A stretch of DNA of 64,000 bases, from contig JAFKGI010000035.1 of the NCBI GenBank assembly GCA_017307785.1, forward strand, positions 1 to 64,000, in the 5' to 3' direction. Source of the DNA: Vulcanimicrobiota bacterium (lineage in GTDB: Bacteria; Vulcanimicrobiota; Xenobia; Xenobiales; JADMJV01). Every line of letters starts with the position of its first letter. Position 1 is the stretch's first letter. The translations under genes were made by a program, and so were the position numbers. The notes beneath the pieces are model-generated. The model saw nothing but the letters and a program-made list of their open reading frames with translations, was not told the DNA's origin and did no database searches. Positions 49,977-58,320 of this stretch are shown here, piece by piece.

Positions 49977-51382
49977 GCGGGGCGCACGACCTCGAGGTTG
50001 ACGGGTTGATCGGTTTCGCCGCGGCGCAGACGCATCAGGATGGGCGTGGTGGAGAAGGTGGTGGCCAGCGCCATCAGCACAAAGATGGTGAACAGGGTCG
50101 GGGAGAGGATTTTGAGCTCCAGGCCCAGGTTCAGCACAATCAGTTCCATCAAGCCGCGCGTGTTCATCAGCACTCCCAGACTGGCGGCTTCACGGTTCTT
50201 GAGTCCGGCCATACGGGCGGCCATCCAGGTTCCACCGAATTTGCCGATACAGGCAGCGGCGATGACGGCGGCCACCACCAGCCAGGCCTGCGGTCCCTGC
50301 ACCAGTCCGATGGACGTGCGCAGGCCGGTGAAGGCGAAGAAGCAGGGGAGAAGCAGCAGTCCGACCAGGGTGTTGAGGTGACCCATGAGGCTTTTGGCCA
50401 GTTTGCTGTCGTGGGGGATGACTGTGCCCAACAGAAAGGCGCCGAAGAGGGCGTGGATACCGATGGCGTCGGTGCAGGCGGCGGTGAGCAGGCTGCAGGC
50501 CAGCACGATGGCCAGATCCTGACGTCGGTCCTGCCAGTTGCCGGTCACTCTGCGCAGTAGCGGACGCAAGATGGCGAGGACGCCGACCACGAAGGTGGCG
50601 CTCAGGACCAGGGTTTGGGCGGCCAGCCAGGGGCTGGCGGTGGCCACAGCCAGCACGCAGGCCAGCAGACACCAGGCGGTCACATCGTCGATGGCGGCGC
50701 AGGTCAAAGCCAGGGCGCCCAGGCGGGTGCGCTGCATGTTCTGGTCGGTGAGGATGCGGGCCAACACAGGAAAGGCCGTGATCGACATGGAGACGCCCAG
50801 AAACAAGGTGAAGACATGGAAGGGGACGTCCGGCCCGCCGTAGATGGGAAAGAGCCAGAGCGAGAGCAGCGTTCCCAGGCTAAAGGGCACGACGATGCTG
50901 GCGTGCGAAATCAGCAAGGTGCTTTTTCCCTGGTGGCGGAGCAGTTCGAGATCCAGTTCGAGGCCGACAAAGAACATGTAGAGGATGACGCCGATGCGCG
51001 CCAGGATGCCGATGGCTCCCGTAACGTCGGGCGCGAAGAGAAGGGTGGATGCCTGCGGCCAGAGCCAGCCGAGCAGGCTGGGCCCCAGCAGAATGCCGCC
51101 CAGCACTTCGCCCATCACCGGAGGCTGCCCGATACGCGCCATGAGTTTGCCCAGGGCCTGAGAGCTGGCCGAGATTACGGCCAGCGAGAGAAGTAGGCGG
51201 GCGATCAGCGAGTTTTCCTTGTGGGCACCGCTGCCGAAACCCAGTGCGGGTCCGCCGGCTTGCAGATGCTGGCCGCTCTGATTCACCAGCCAGAAGATCA
51301 GGGCTCCTCCCGCCAATAGCGCCAGATAATAAGCGGCCAGGCGGGTTGGGCTGAGTTTCGGTCGGGTCAGGGCTTCCATCAT
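49973..51382 (-). CDS. CPA2 family Na+(K+)/H+ antiporter
   Basis: This 469-residue protein has twelve to thirteen membrane helices in the NhaA/Kef fold. Diagnostic motifs are GEVLGGILLGPSLLG (helix 2), LTCAAIDDVTAW with the paired Asp of the ion site, and MNTRGLMELIVLNLG in the second half. No C-terminal TrkA-N or USP domain is attached, so it is a simple exchanger. The ion specificity (Na+ or K+) is not certain. It lies 39 nt downstream of the frameshifted lipoprotein gene, probably in the same operon as the glycine-zipper protein at 51855-52460. Confidence 0.92.
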   Translation of the reverse strand: MMEALTRPKLSPTRLAAYYLALLAGGALIFWLVNQSGQHLQAGGPALGFGSGAHKENSLIARLLLSLAVISASSQALGKLMARIGQPPVMGEVLGGILLGPSLLGWLWPQASTLLFAPDVTGAIGILARIGVILYMFFVGLELDLELLRHQGKSTLLISHASIVVPFSLGTLLSLWLFPIYGGPDVPFHVFTLFLGVSMSITAFPVLARILTDQNMQRTRLGALALTCAAIDDVTAWCLLACVLAVATASPWLAAQTLVLSATFVVGVLAILRPLLRRVTGNWQDRRQDLAIVLACSLLTAACTDAIGIHALFGAFLLGTVIPHDSKLAKSLMGHLNTLVGLLLLPCFFAFTGLRTSIGLVQGPQAWLVVAAVIAAACIGKFGGTWMAARMAGLKNREAASLGVLMNTRGLMELIVLNLGLELKILSPTLFTIFVLMALATTFSTTPILMRLRRGETDQPVNLEVVRPA

Positions 51383-51421
51383 AGGCTTGCCTTTGCTTGG
51401 AGGCGGGTGAATCCTGGTGGA

Positions 51422-51842
51422 CTAGATTTTTTGGATGTCGACCGGCTTGAAGAGGATGCTGGCGCTGGGATTGTAGATGAGTTTGGCCGAGACGCGCACC
51501 TTCTGACCTGGCTCGAGCAGACTGCCGTCGTTGGCGTGCACCTTGAGGTCTTTGTCGGTGTAGTTCTTCGGAGGTTTTTCCACCTGGTTGGCTCCCGTGC
51601 CGACATAGAGGCTGACGGAGACGGGCTTTTCCTTGGAGTCCGGCGTTTCTACCAGGTCCAGGAGCATGGTGTCGTTGACCATAGCCGCCGCCGGCAGGCG
51701 CAAGTAACCCTCGAGGGAGATCTGCTTCTCGTGGTTGGCTTGCGTGTTGTAACCGCTGAAGGTCTGGGGGGTGGCCGGTGGGGGTGGAGAGGAGCAGCCC
51801 CAGAGCGATAGGGCGACGAGGGCTAGCAGGTTTTTTTTTCAT
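51422..51842 (-). pseudogene. Lipoprotein gene disrupted (or regulated) by an A9 tract frameshift
   Basis: A ribosome-binding site (AGGAG about 10 nt upstream) and ATG 51842 lead into a run of nine A (51831-51839 as T on the plus strand). With nine A the reading frame runs into a different frame, MKKKPASPRRP. With eight A it would read a perfect lipoprotein signal, MKKNLLALVALSLWGCSS, followed in frame by the C-terminal domain (LRLPAAAMVNDTMLLDL to VDIQKI) that ends at 51422. The in-frame protein would have about 140 residues, beta-rich. This is either a homopolymer sequencing/assembly error, a recent frameshift, or phase variation/transcriptional slippage at the A9 run. Confidence 0.75.
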
Positions 51843-51854
51843 GGTGTTCCTCTC

Positions 51855-52460
51855 CTAAGCGCGCAGGCGGTTTCCCTGGGCCATGTTGTCGCCGGCTACG
51901 CCGCCGATGAGGGGGAAGGCCCCGAGCGCGAACATGCCGGTGCCACCGCCGGTGGCGCCCAGAATTCCGGCCACGTGGCAGATACCCAGCCCCCAGGTGG
52001 CGGCACCCAGGCGGTTGAGCAGGCCGTCCTGGCCTTTGGGCATGGATTTGGCGCCCACGTAGGCGCCGATTCCGCCGCCGATGGCCATTCCCACCCCTTC
52101 TTTGAGACCATTCAGTCCGAAGTGATTCCAGGCGACGGCGGCGCCCGCTCCAACGGCCAGCGAGATGCCGAGTCGTTTGGGCATGTCGACCTTGTCGCCC
52201 AGGGCGAAATAAGTGGCCGCGGCACCGACGCCTCCGCCGATCAGCATGCCGGCCGGGCCGAAATTGGTGGGCAGATGGGCCAGTTCCCAGAGCTTGGAGA
52301 CGCCCACGCCCGCCAGCGCCGATGCCCCGGCCGCCGCTCCCCATAAGCCGGTCATCTTGGGCCGGCTGTACTGGAACTCGTCCCGGGCCAGTTCCTGGAG
52401 AACTTGCTTTCGGGTCGGCAGCTTCTGGGGGGCGGTGGTGAGGGCGCGCTGGATCTTCAT
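51855..52460 (-). CDS. Glycine-zipper membrane protein (second copy)
   Basis: This 201-residue protein begins MKIQRALTTAPQKLPTRKQ; the leader is polar and has no Sec signal. The rest is dominated by Gly/Ala-rich helices with GxxxG spacing (GAAAGASALAGVG, GMLIGGGVGAAATY, GGGIGAYVGAK and others), like the proteins at 2032-2601 and 56400-56981, although the sequence is not closely similar. It is followed 12 nt downstream by the frameshifted lipoprotein gene and then the antiporter, suggesting one operon. Function unknown. Confidence 0.75.
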   Translation of the reverse strand: MKIQRALTTAPQKLPTRKQVLQELARDEFQYSRPKMTGLWGAAAGASALAGVGVSKLWELAHLPTNFGPAGMLIGGGVGAAATYFALGDKVDMPKRLGISLAVGAGAAVAWNHFGLNGLKEGVGMAIGGGIGAYVGAKSMPKGQDGLLNRLGAATWGLGICHVAGILGATGGGTGMFALGAFPLIGGVAGDNMAQGNRLRA

Positions 52461-52560
52461 GATTTAAGTTTCACGCAACCTGGGCGCGTCTGCCTAGCGA
52501 TCGGGATGTAACCTTTGTTACCGTTTCCTATCGATCTACGATGATTTGGAAACCACCCAC

Positions 52561-54996
52561 TTACTTGTTCCGGAGTAGCCGATCGGCGATTGCGGAATTC
52601 GACAATTGATCAACCTCTTGGAGTAGATCCGGTTCCTCGATGCTGAGGCGCAACTCGCGGGCGTGGTCTAACTCGTAGGTTGTGAGATCTTCGGCTTGCT
52701 GCAGCCACAGATAACGCCGGATTTGGACCCGGGGATGGGGGTCGATGCCATAGGCGCGCAGGCGCACCGCGGCCAGCCAGATCTGCTCGGGGGTCTTGGG
52801 CTGCAGCAGGGCCAGGGCTTCCAGGCGGACCTGCTCGTGAGGGTGGTTGCAGGCGGCCAGAATTTCCAGGAAGGCCTGTTCCTCGGGGGAGCGATAGAGC
52901 GCCTGCAAGGCCAGGCGAGCGGCGGTGGGGGCGGTTTGACGGGCCAGCGCCCGCAACCAGGGAAACCAGCGCTCGTCTTCCTGAAGGGCCAGCCTTTGGG
53001 CCAGGCCGACGGCCAGCTGGGCGCGCACGTCGGGGCTGGGGGGACTCTTGAGCAGCGATTCCTCCTGCAAAGGGTCGAGGCCCCGCTGGTCGAGCCAGTG
53101 CAGCACCAGTTGGGCGGCATCTTCAGATACTTCCGGCTCCTGGTGGCCGAGTAGTTCCAGCAACAGGTCCCAGCCGGCTTTTTCGAGATGGAGCAGGGGT
53201 TCCAAGAAATGGGCACGGTGCGCCTGGGGGCATTTGATGAAACTGCTCCAGAGTAAGGTGGAAGCGGAGCCGGAAGGCAGCGTCTCCACGGCCAGAGAGA
53301 GAGTGGTGGGATTGACGTAGAGACCTTCGAGCAGTCCGGCCCGGAGTCCATCGGGCAGGGCCCCGCTCTCGCGCACCAGGGACACCAGCGAGTGCTGCGT
53401 TTCCGGTTCCAGAGTCTCGAAGGCGGACCACATCATGGTGTCGAGATTCTGGGCCTTGAGGATGCGCTGGGCGGCGCGCTGGGCCTCCGGCTCGCCACTT
53501 TGGGCCAGCTGGCGGAGGCGCTCCAAAATGTGGTGAGAGAAGCCGAGCCGTTCCAGTCGGCCCAGGGTGTTCTGGCTTTCCAGCAGCAGCAGCCGGGAGG
53601 CCAGCCGCGGACCGTCCTGGAGCAGCACTCTCAAAGTCTCGGGATTGGGGATTTCCAGCAGGTGTTCGGTGACCTGGCGGGCCAGTTGAGCGTCCTGGTC
53701 TTCCAGCAGGGGAGCCAGTTCGCGGGCCGGGCGTTTCCAGGCCATGAGCAAGCGGGCCACGGCCTGGCGGGTGTCCACCTGGCGATGCTGGAGGAAAGCG
53801 GCCAGGTCGACCGGTTCCTGCGATGACGGCGCCAGGCTCTGGCTGAGAGCGCCCAACAGCATCAGCAGATGCACTCCGTGCAGGCGAGGTAAGAGTTTGA
53901 GAGCGGCGTCTTGCTGATGCGGCTGCAGACCCGTCTGCTCAATAGCCAGCACGGCCAACAGGCTGAGCTCGGAATCATGCAAATGGCGGCGTAAGATTTC
54001 GACCGGTTCGTTGCCGTAGTTGTCGCGGAAACAGGCCAGCGCGGCGGCGCGCACCTCCACATCCTGCGACTGCAGGCCGGCCCGCAGGGCTTGCGGTGAG
54101 GTGACGCCGCCCAGTTGCTCCAGACCGCGCCAGGCCAGGTCGCGCAGGGCGTTTTCGGGGTCGTGACAGAGGCCTTCCAGCAGGCGGGCCACGCGAGCCA
54201 GGGCCGGGCCCCAGCCGGCCAGGGCGCGGGCGGCGTAGTGACGATCGTCCCGGTCCTTGGACTGGATCAGTTCGGCCAACCGCCCCAGAGCGGCCCGGTC
54301 GACCCAAAGGGGAGCTTCGCGCCTCTGAATGAGCGCTCGCGTACCCGCTCCTTCCAGGGCGTAAAGAGCGGCGCTGGCCCAGATTCCCGGGGCGGTGGCC
54401 AGAAAGGATTCGCTGCCCTGGGCCTGAGGGCCGAGATACCAGAGCACCTGGCACAGCCAGATTTGCACCGCCGGAGCGCCCTGGCGAAAGCGCTCCTGAA
54501 TGTTGAACAGGACGCCGCGTCCCAGTTGTCCCAAGGCCCAGGCGGCCAGTGCCGCCAGTTGTTCCCACTGGCTTTTCTCGGGGGTGGGAGTCGAGATGAG
54601 ACCGAGCAGGTCCTCGCAGGCGGCTTCTCCGTGTTGTTCCAAGAGGATCATCATCCAGGAAAGACGCTGATGGGAATTGCCGGCTTTGCGCAGTCCGGAA
54701 ATGCAGCGGGCCAGGCTTTGACGGGCGATCTTGGCTCGCGTGCGGGGAGTTCTGCGCTGCAGAGTGAGAGCCAGTCGTTGCGGGGAGTGGGCGGGGCCGG
54801 AACGCAGCAGCGCCGGGGTGGCGCAGCCCTGGAGCGCCCAGACCAGCGGCCATTCGGGGAGATCGATTTGGGCTTCCAGCAGCATGCGGGCCCCCTGGCT
54901 GCCCATCTGGCGGATGACGCGAAGGGCGAAGAGGCGCACCGGCAGGTGCGTGGAGTGGAGCTGGCCGCGCCAGAATTCCGGGTCTCTTCCGAGCAT
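52561..54996 (-). CDS. Large HEAT-repeat protein
   Basis: This 811-residue protein consists almost entirely of HEAT/armadillo-type helix pairs, with repeats such as RLFALRVIRQMGSQGARMLLEAQ, HYAARALAGWGPALARVARLLEG and NALRDLAWRGLEQLGGV. No signal peptide, membrane helix or enzyme motif is seen. Such proteins are binding scaffolds or phycobilin-lyase-like regulators; the partner here is unknown. It is the next gene after the glycine-zipper/calpain pair on the same strand, with an 81-bp gap, so it may belong to that locus. Confidence 0.85.
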   Translation of the reverse strand: MLGRDPEFWRGQLHSTHLPVRLFALRVIRQMGSQGARMLLEAQIDLPEWPLVWALQGCATPALLRSGPAHSPQRLALTLQRRTPRTRAKIARQSLARCISGLRKAGNSHQRLSWMMILLEQHGEAACEDLLGLISTPTPEKSQWEQLAALAAWALGQLGRGVLFNIQERFRQGAPAVQIWLCQVLWYLGPQAQGSESFLATAPGIWASAALYALEGAGTRALIQRREAPLWVDRAALGRLAELIQSKDRDDRHYAARALAGWGPALARVARLLEGLCHDPENALRDLAWRGLEQLGGVTSPQALRAGLQSQDVEVRAAALACFRDNYGNEPVEILRRHLHDSELSLLAVLAIEQTGLQPHQQDAALKLLPRLHGVHLLMLLGALSQSLAPSSQEPVDLAAFLQHRQVDTRQAVARLLMAWKRPARELAPLLEDQDAQLARQVTEHLLEIPNPETLRVLLQDGPRLASRLLLLESQNTLGRLERLGFSHHILERLRQLAQSGEPEAQRAAQRILKAQNLDTMMWSAFETLEPETQHSLVSLVRESGALPDGLRAGLLEGLYVNPTTLSLAVETLPSGSASTLLWSSFIKCPQAHRAHFLEPLLHLEKAGWDLLLELLGHQEPEVSEDAAQLVLHWLDQRGLDPLQEESLLKSPPSPDVRAQLAVGLAQRLALQEDERWFPWLRALARQTAPTAARLALQALYRSPEEQAFLEILAACNHPHEQVRLEALALLQPKTPEQIWLAAVRLRAYGIDPHPRVQIRRYLWLQQAEDLTTYELDHARELRLSIEEPDLLQEVDQLSNSAIADRLLRNK

Positions 54997-55077
54997 TGAG
55001 GCTGGGGCTTCGGGGAGGTTGAGCGGTTAGCCTACCATGGGATTGAGGTGGCCGAGCAGAGAAAAGGCCTGGCGGGC

Positions 55078-56403
55078 TCAGTCGGCGGCCGTGCGCAGCA
55101 GGCCGGTGGGTCCGGCCGGACTGACCAGGGTTCCGTAGCTGGCGTAAAACTGCAGAAAGGGCATGTCGAAGGTGCCGTCGTCCTGGCCGTCCTGCGCTCC
55201 CACCCACTCGCCCTTGTGCCAGGGATTGCGCAGGGTCACCGTGTCGCGCTTTTCGTCGTAGCCCAGAATGGCGTAGGCGTGCATACCCACCACCCCGTTC
55301 TTCAGCGGCGTGAGGGAGCGGCCGAAGAGGCCGGTCTCCCAGCGACTGGCGGTAACCAGAGGGCCGCCGCGGCGGACGGCCTGGGATAGTTTCTCTCGGA
55401 TCTGGTTGGGAGATTGATGATCGAAGTTGACCTTGTGGCGCTTTTGTCCGAGCATCAGCGAGTAGGCATCGGAAAACATCTGCCCGGTGGCCACGTAGGA
55501 ACGGGGAGTGCGGTCGGGCAGACCGCGCAGTCCGGCCAGGTCTCCCAGGCGCTCGCCCAGGGCCAGCTCCAGCAGGGCCGGCCAGCGCTCGTCGTCCTTG
55601 CCGCGGGCGTGGTAGAGGCGCTCGGCCAGACTCACGTCCTCGACCCGGTGCTCCGAGCCGTCTTTGAGGCGAACGGTGACGCTGCCGTCCCCGTTGTCCT
55701 GGAACATCGAGCGCACGTGGTCTGCGTCGGTTCCGATCAAGGTCGAAAGCGACACACAGGTGCCGTTGCTGCCCTGGCGGATCTCTTTGGGGTCAAAGGA
55801 CTCTTCCATGATGGGTTTGCGTGGGCTCAAGGAACCGGCCTGGTTCTTGCGCACGCGAAAGGTGTTGGCCATTCGGTTGGGACCGTCGGTTTTCAGCTTC
55901 TCCAGGTCCTTGCGGGTGATGCCCTGACGGTTACCGATTTCTTTCTGGAAACAGCGCATCACGATCACGGCGGCCGCATCGGCGCCCTGAACGTCCGCTT
56001 GATGGAGAGCCTCGTCCAGTTCGGTAGCGCAGAGACGGCCGTTGTGATCCTGGTCGAGGCGCTCGAACAAGCCCAGAGCGGTCTGGGCCAGTTCGGCGCA
56101 CTCGTTGCCTTGAAGCTTGGGGGACGGGGAGGGATCGTGGTCGGGCAGACTGAGCCTGCGGTAGAGCCCGCACTCCCAGGGACTCCAGGATTGATCTTGC
56201 TTGCCCTCGAGTTGTTGCAGCCGAGCGTCCAGACCGAAGTGCTGGAAGGCTTGCTTCAGCTGGTCGGGCGTATAGGGCTGGCGCTCGTCTTCCTTGAGAA
56301 AACGATCGAGGGTGGCTTTCTGGCGTTCCCGGGGAGTGGCCGCCAGACGGACCAGCTCGGAATTGTTGAGCTGGTATCTGGCGAAGGGCTTGTCAATTCT
56401 CAC
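55078..56403 (-). CDS. Calpain-like cysteine protease with EF-hand
   Basis: This 441-residue protein starts at GTG 56403, overlapping the upstream stop (GTGA), and begins MRIDKPFARYQLNN. An EF-hand Ca2+ loop lies at 117-128 (D-Q-D-H-N-G-R-L-C-A-T-E, acidic or polar at positions 1, 3, 5, 9 and 12). The protease domain (about 205-430) follows C2 calpains: nucleophile in RQGSNGTCVSLSTL (Cys216), His in VGMHAYAILGYDEK (His375) and Asn in TLRNPWHKG (Asn393). There is no signal peptide. Calpains are rare in bacteria; the Ca2+ loop suggests calcium-controlled activity, perhaps inside a Ca-rich host or prey cell. It is coupled to the glycine-zipper gene. Confidence 0.85.
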   Translation of the reverse strand: MRIDKPFARYQLNNSELVRLAATPRERQKATLDRFLKEDERQPYTPDQLKQAFQHFGLDARLQQLEGKQDQSWSPWECGLYRRLSLPDHDPSPSPKLQGNECAELAQTALGLFERLDQDHNGRLCATELDEALHQADVQGADAAAVIVMRCFQKEIGNRQGITRKDLEKLKTDGPNRMANTFRVRKNQAGSLSPRKPIMEESFDPKEIRQGSNGTCVSLSTLIGTDADHVRSMFQDNGDGSVTVRLKDGSEHRVEDVSLAERLYHARGKDDERWPALLELALGERLGDLAGLRGLPDRTPRSYVATGQMFSDAYSLMLGQKRHKVNFDHQSPNQIREKLSQAVRRGGPLVTASRWETGLFGRSLTPLKNGVVGMHAYAILGYDEKRDTVTLRNPWHKGEWVGAQDGQDDGTFDMPFLQFYASYGTLVSPAGPTGLLRTAAD

Positions 56404-56981
56404 TGATCGCTCGACTGCTTGATCCATTCCGCGGTGGCGCCGGCGGCGGCTCCGGTGGCGACGGCCAGAGCCAGTCCGACCGGGCCCTGACTGCCCATCC
56501 AGCCCAGTGCAGCACCGGCGGCGGCGCCTCCCAGACCTTCGGCGATGCCCTTGGCGGCCGGTTCGGCGGCAACCAGCAGCAGAGCCGGGGGGAAAATCAG
56601 GCCGACGAAAAGCATCACGGCTCCCATCGGAGTGTTGAGCATTTCTTTGGCTCCCGAGACAACGCCGTGGGTGCTGCCGGCGATGCCCAGAGCGGTGGCT
56701 CCGGCGGCGACGGGTCCCATGTGCATACCCAGAGCGCTGGTGGCGTGGCCGGCTCCGGCGCCAACCGCGCCAACGCCCGCGCCAACGAGGGCGCCTTTGG
56801 CGATTTTGCCCCAGCACCGAGACCGTGTTCCGGTAAGCGAAGCGTCCGAACGCGGGTTTGGGGCCCCAGCGTCGAGACCTTTGTCTTCGGGCTCCGGGGG
56901 AGGCGTGGGTTGTGGCTCGGGCTTTTGTGGGGTAGGAAGATTGCGTTGAGGGATGTTCTGGTTCGGGCTCTGAATTCTCAT
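56400..56981 (-). CDS. Glycine-zipper membrane protein (third copy) with repeat-derived segment
   Basis: This 193-residue protein begins MRIQSPNQNIPQRNLPTPQ; the leader (1-55) is Pro-rich and polar, and residues 35-54 (GLDAGAPNPRSDASLTGTRS) are encoded by a diverged copy of the CTAG-bounded repeat. From about 60 on it is Gly/Ala-rich with several hydrophobic helices (GALVGAGVGAVGAGAGHATS, AVMLFVGLIFPPALLLVAAE). ATG 56981 has GGAG 6 nt upstream. The stop overlaps the calpain start (GTGA), so both proteins are made together in similar amounts. A membrane or pore function supporting calpain delivery is inference. Confidence 0.75.
   Translation of the reverse strand: MRIQSPNQNIPQRNLPTPQKPEPQPTPPPEPEDKGLDAGAPNPRSDASLTGTRSRCWGKIAKGALVGAGVGAVGAGAGHATSALGMHMGPVAAGATALGIAGSTHGVVSGAKEMLNTPMGAVMLFVGLIFPPALLLVAAEPAAKGIAEGLGGAAAGAALGWMGSQGPVGLALAVATGAAAGATAEWIKQSSDQ
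56820..56879. repeat. Diverged copy of the CTAG-bounded hairpin repeat inside a coding region
   Basis: About 38 of 45 bases from 56823 match unit A of the 120-349 array (132-177), including AGCGAAGCG and CCGAACGCGGGTT, with the same GTTC/GAAC inverted arms. It lies in frame in the glycine-zipper gene and adds about 20 residues to its disordered leader, much as Rickettsia palindromic elements insert into coding genes. Only part of the unit is kept; the CTAG ends are absent. Confidence 0.65.
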
Positions 56982-57038
56982 GGCGGACTCCGTTTTTTTT
57001 CTTTCCTTTATGAATTGTGCGGCTGAAAGGACTCTGAA

Positions 57039-58289
57039 ATGAGGCAATGGGCCCTGGTGGGCATCGTGCTCATCACCTGTTTGGTGGCGATGGAAGGCAC
57101 GGTGGTGAGCACGGCTATGCCACGCACGGTGGCCGAACTGGGCGGTTCCGATCACATCGCGCTGGTGTTCTCCGCTTATCTGGGGGCGCTGGCCATCATG
57201 GGTCCGGTGTGGGGAAATCTGGCCGACCGCTGGGGGGCGCGCCCCGTCTACATTTTGTGCGTGGTGGTGTTTTTGATCGGCAGCACCTGGGCTTCCATGG
57301 TGCATTCCATGCAGGAGCTGGTCTTGGCGCGCTTCGTGCAGGGACTGGGTGGGGGCGGCCTGACACCGCTGGGCCAGACGGTGCTGTCCTTGATCTACGA
57401 GCGCCACGAGCGGGCTTCGGCCCAGGCCTGGTTGGTCAGCGCTTTCGGACTGGCCAGCCTGTTCGGGCCGCCGCTGGGCGGCTGGATCACTCAGGAGTTC
57501 GATTGGCGCTGGGTCTTTTTGCTCAGTCTGCCTTTCGGGGGGGTGGGGGCCGTGCTGCTGTTCTTCTTCTTGCGCCCTCCGGCTCTGGAGCTGCGTCAGG
57601 TTCCTTTTGACTGGTTGGGCCTGGGGCTTTTTGTGGTGTGGATGTTGGCGGCTCTGCAAATCAGCCCGTGGATGCTGCCGCTGGGTCTGCTTCTCTGGCT
57701 CTATTCGCGACGCCTGGAGCATCCATTTCTGCCTCTGCCGCTGCTGCGGTTTCCCGTCTTCGGGGCGGTGAGTGGGCTGGCCATTTTGTTGGGGGCCGGC
57801 TTGTTTGGCGGGGTCAGTTTCTTTCCGGTTTTTCTCCAGGACTTCTACAAGCTCAATCCGGTCGAGGCGGGTCGGGCCATGCTGCCGTTGATGCTGGGTT
57901 GGGTGGCCTGCTCTTCGCAGTCGGCTCGCTGGGCTCTGCGCTTCGGATACGGGCGCATCGTGGGTCTGTCGGCTTTGAGTCTGTTCGGGGGCTACGTGGC
58001 TCTGTGCTTGGACAGCGTGGTGCTGGGGCAGATCGGCCTGGGAATGGCCGGCGGGCTTTCGTTCACGCCCTTGACCCTGTCGGTGCAGGATGCCGTGCCT
58101 CGTGAGCAGTTGGGCCAGGCTACCTCCTCGGTGGTCTTCTTGCGCACCTTGGGGGCCTCGCTGGGAACGGCTTTGATGGGAGCGGTGCTGCACTCCTACG
58201 GATTTGCCTGGATGTTCCGCTGCGGGGCGGCCCTCTCGTTGCTGGGAGTGCTGGCCTTTCTGCCGTATCGTCGGGCCGTTTCTAGTTGA
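57039..58289 (+). CDS. MFS multidrug-type exporter (DHA2/EmrB-like)
   Basis: This 416-residue protein begins MRQWALVGIVLITCLVAMEGTVVSTAMPRTV, quoted in part: EGTVVSTAMPRTV resembles motif D1 of the DHA2 drug/H+ antiporters. GNLADRWGARPVYI is the MFS loop 2-3 motif. About twelve helices are predicted, so it is shorter than typical 14-helix EmrB proteins. AAAGGA lies 8 nt before ATG 57039. It is separated by 57 nt from the divergent glycine-zipper/calpain operon. The next gene's -35 box overlaps its stop codon. Confidence 0.88.
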   Translation: MRQWALVGIVLITCLVAMEGTVVSTAMPRTVAELGGSDHIALVFSAYLGALAIMGPVWGNLADRWGARPVYILCVVVFLIGSTWASMVHSMQELVLARFVQGLGGGGLTPLGQTVLSLIYERHERASAQAWLVSAFGLASLFGPPLGGWITQEFDWRWVFLLSLPFGGVGAVLLFFFLRPPALELRQVPFDWLGLGLFVVWMLAALQISPWMLPLGLLLWLYSRRLEHPFLPLPLLRFPVFGAVSGLAILLGAGLFGGVSFFPVFLQDFYKLNPVEAGRAMLPLMLGWVACSSQSARWALRFGYGRIVGLSALSLFGGYVALCLDSVVLGQIGLGMAGGLSFTPLTLSVQDAVPREQLGQATSSVVFLRTLGASLGTALMGAVLHSYGFAWMFRCGAALSLLGVLAFLPYRRAVSS

Positions 58290-58314
58290 CTGGACTGATG
58301 GTCCAATTTATAAT
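58286..58314 (+). promoter_or_regulatory. Full sigma70-type leaderless promoter (alpha/beta hydrolase)
   Basis: TTGACT (58286-58291), a 17-bp spacer and TATAAT (58309-58314) are followed by GGGGCT and ATG 58321. This is the best complete promoter in the window: strong -35 and perfect -10, with the start codon at the predicted transcription start. The -35 overlaps the stop codon of the MFS gene. Confidence 0.8.
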
Positions 58315-58320
58315 GGGGCT

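Noticed and set aside
56982..58193. An upstream minus-strand extension of the glycine-zipper frame opposite the MFS gene
   Set aside because: The extension is Gln/His/Arg-rich antisense of a clear MFS transporter; the SD site and the M-R-I-Q start at 56981 mark the true beginning.
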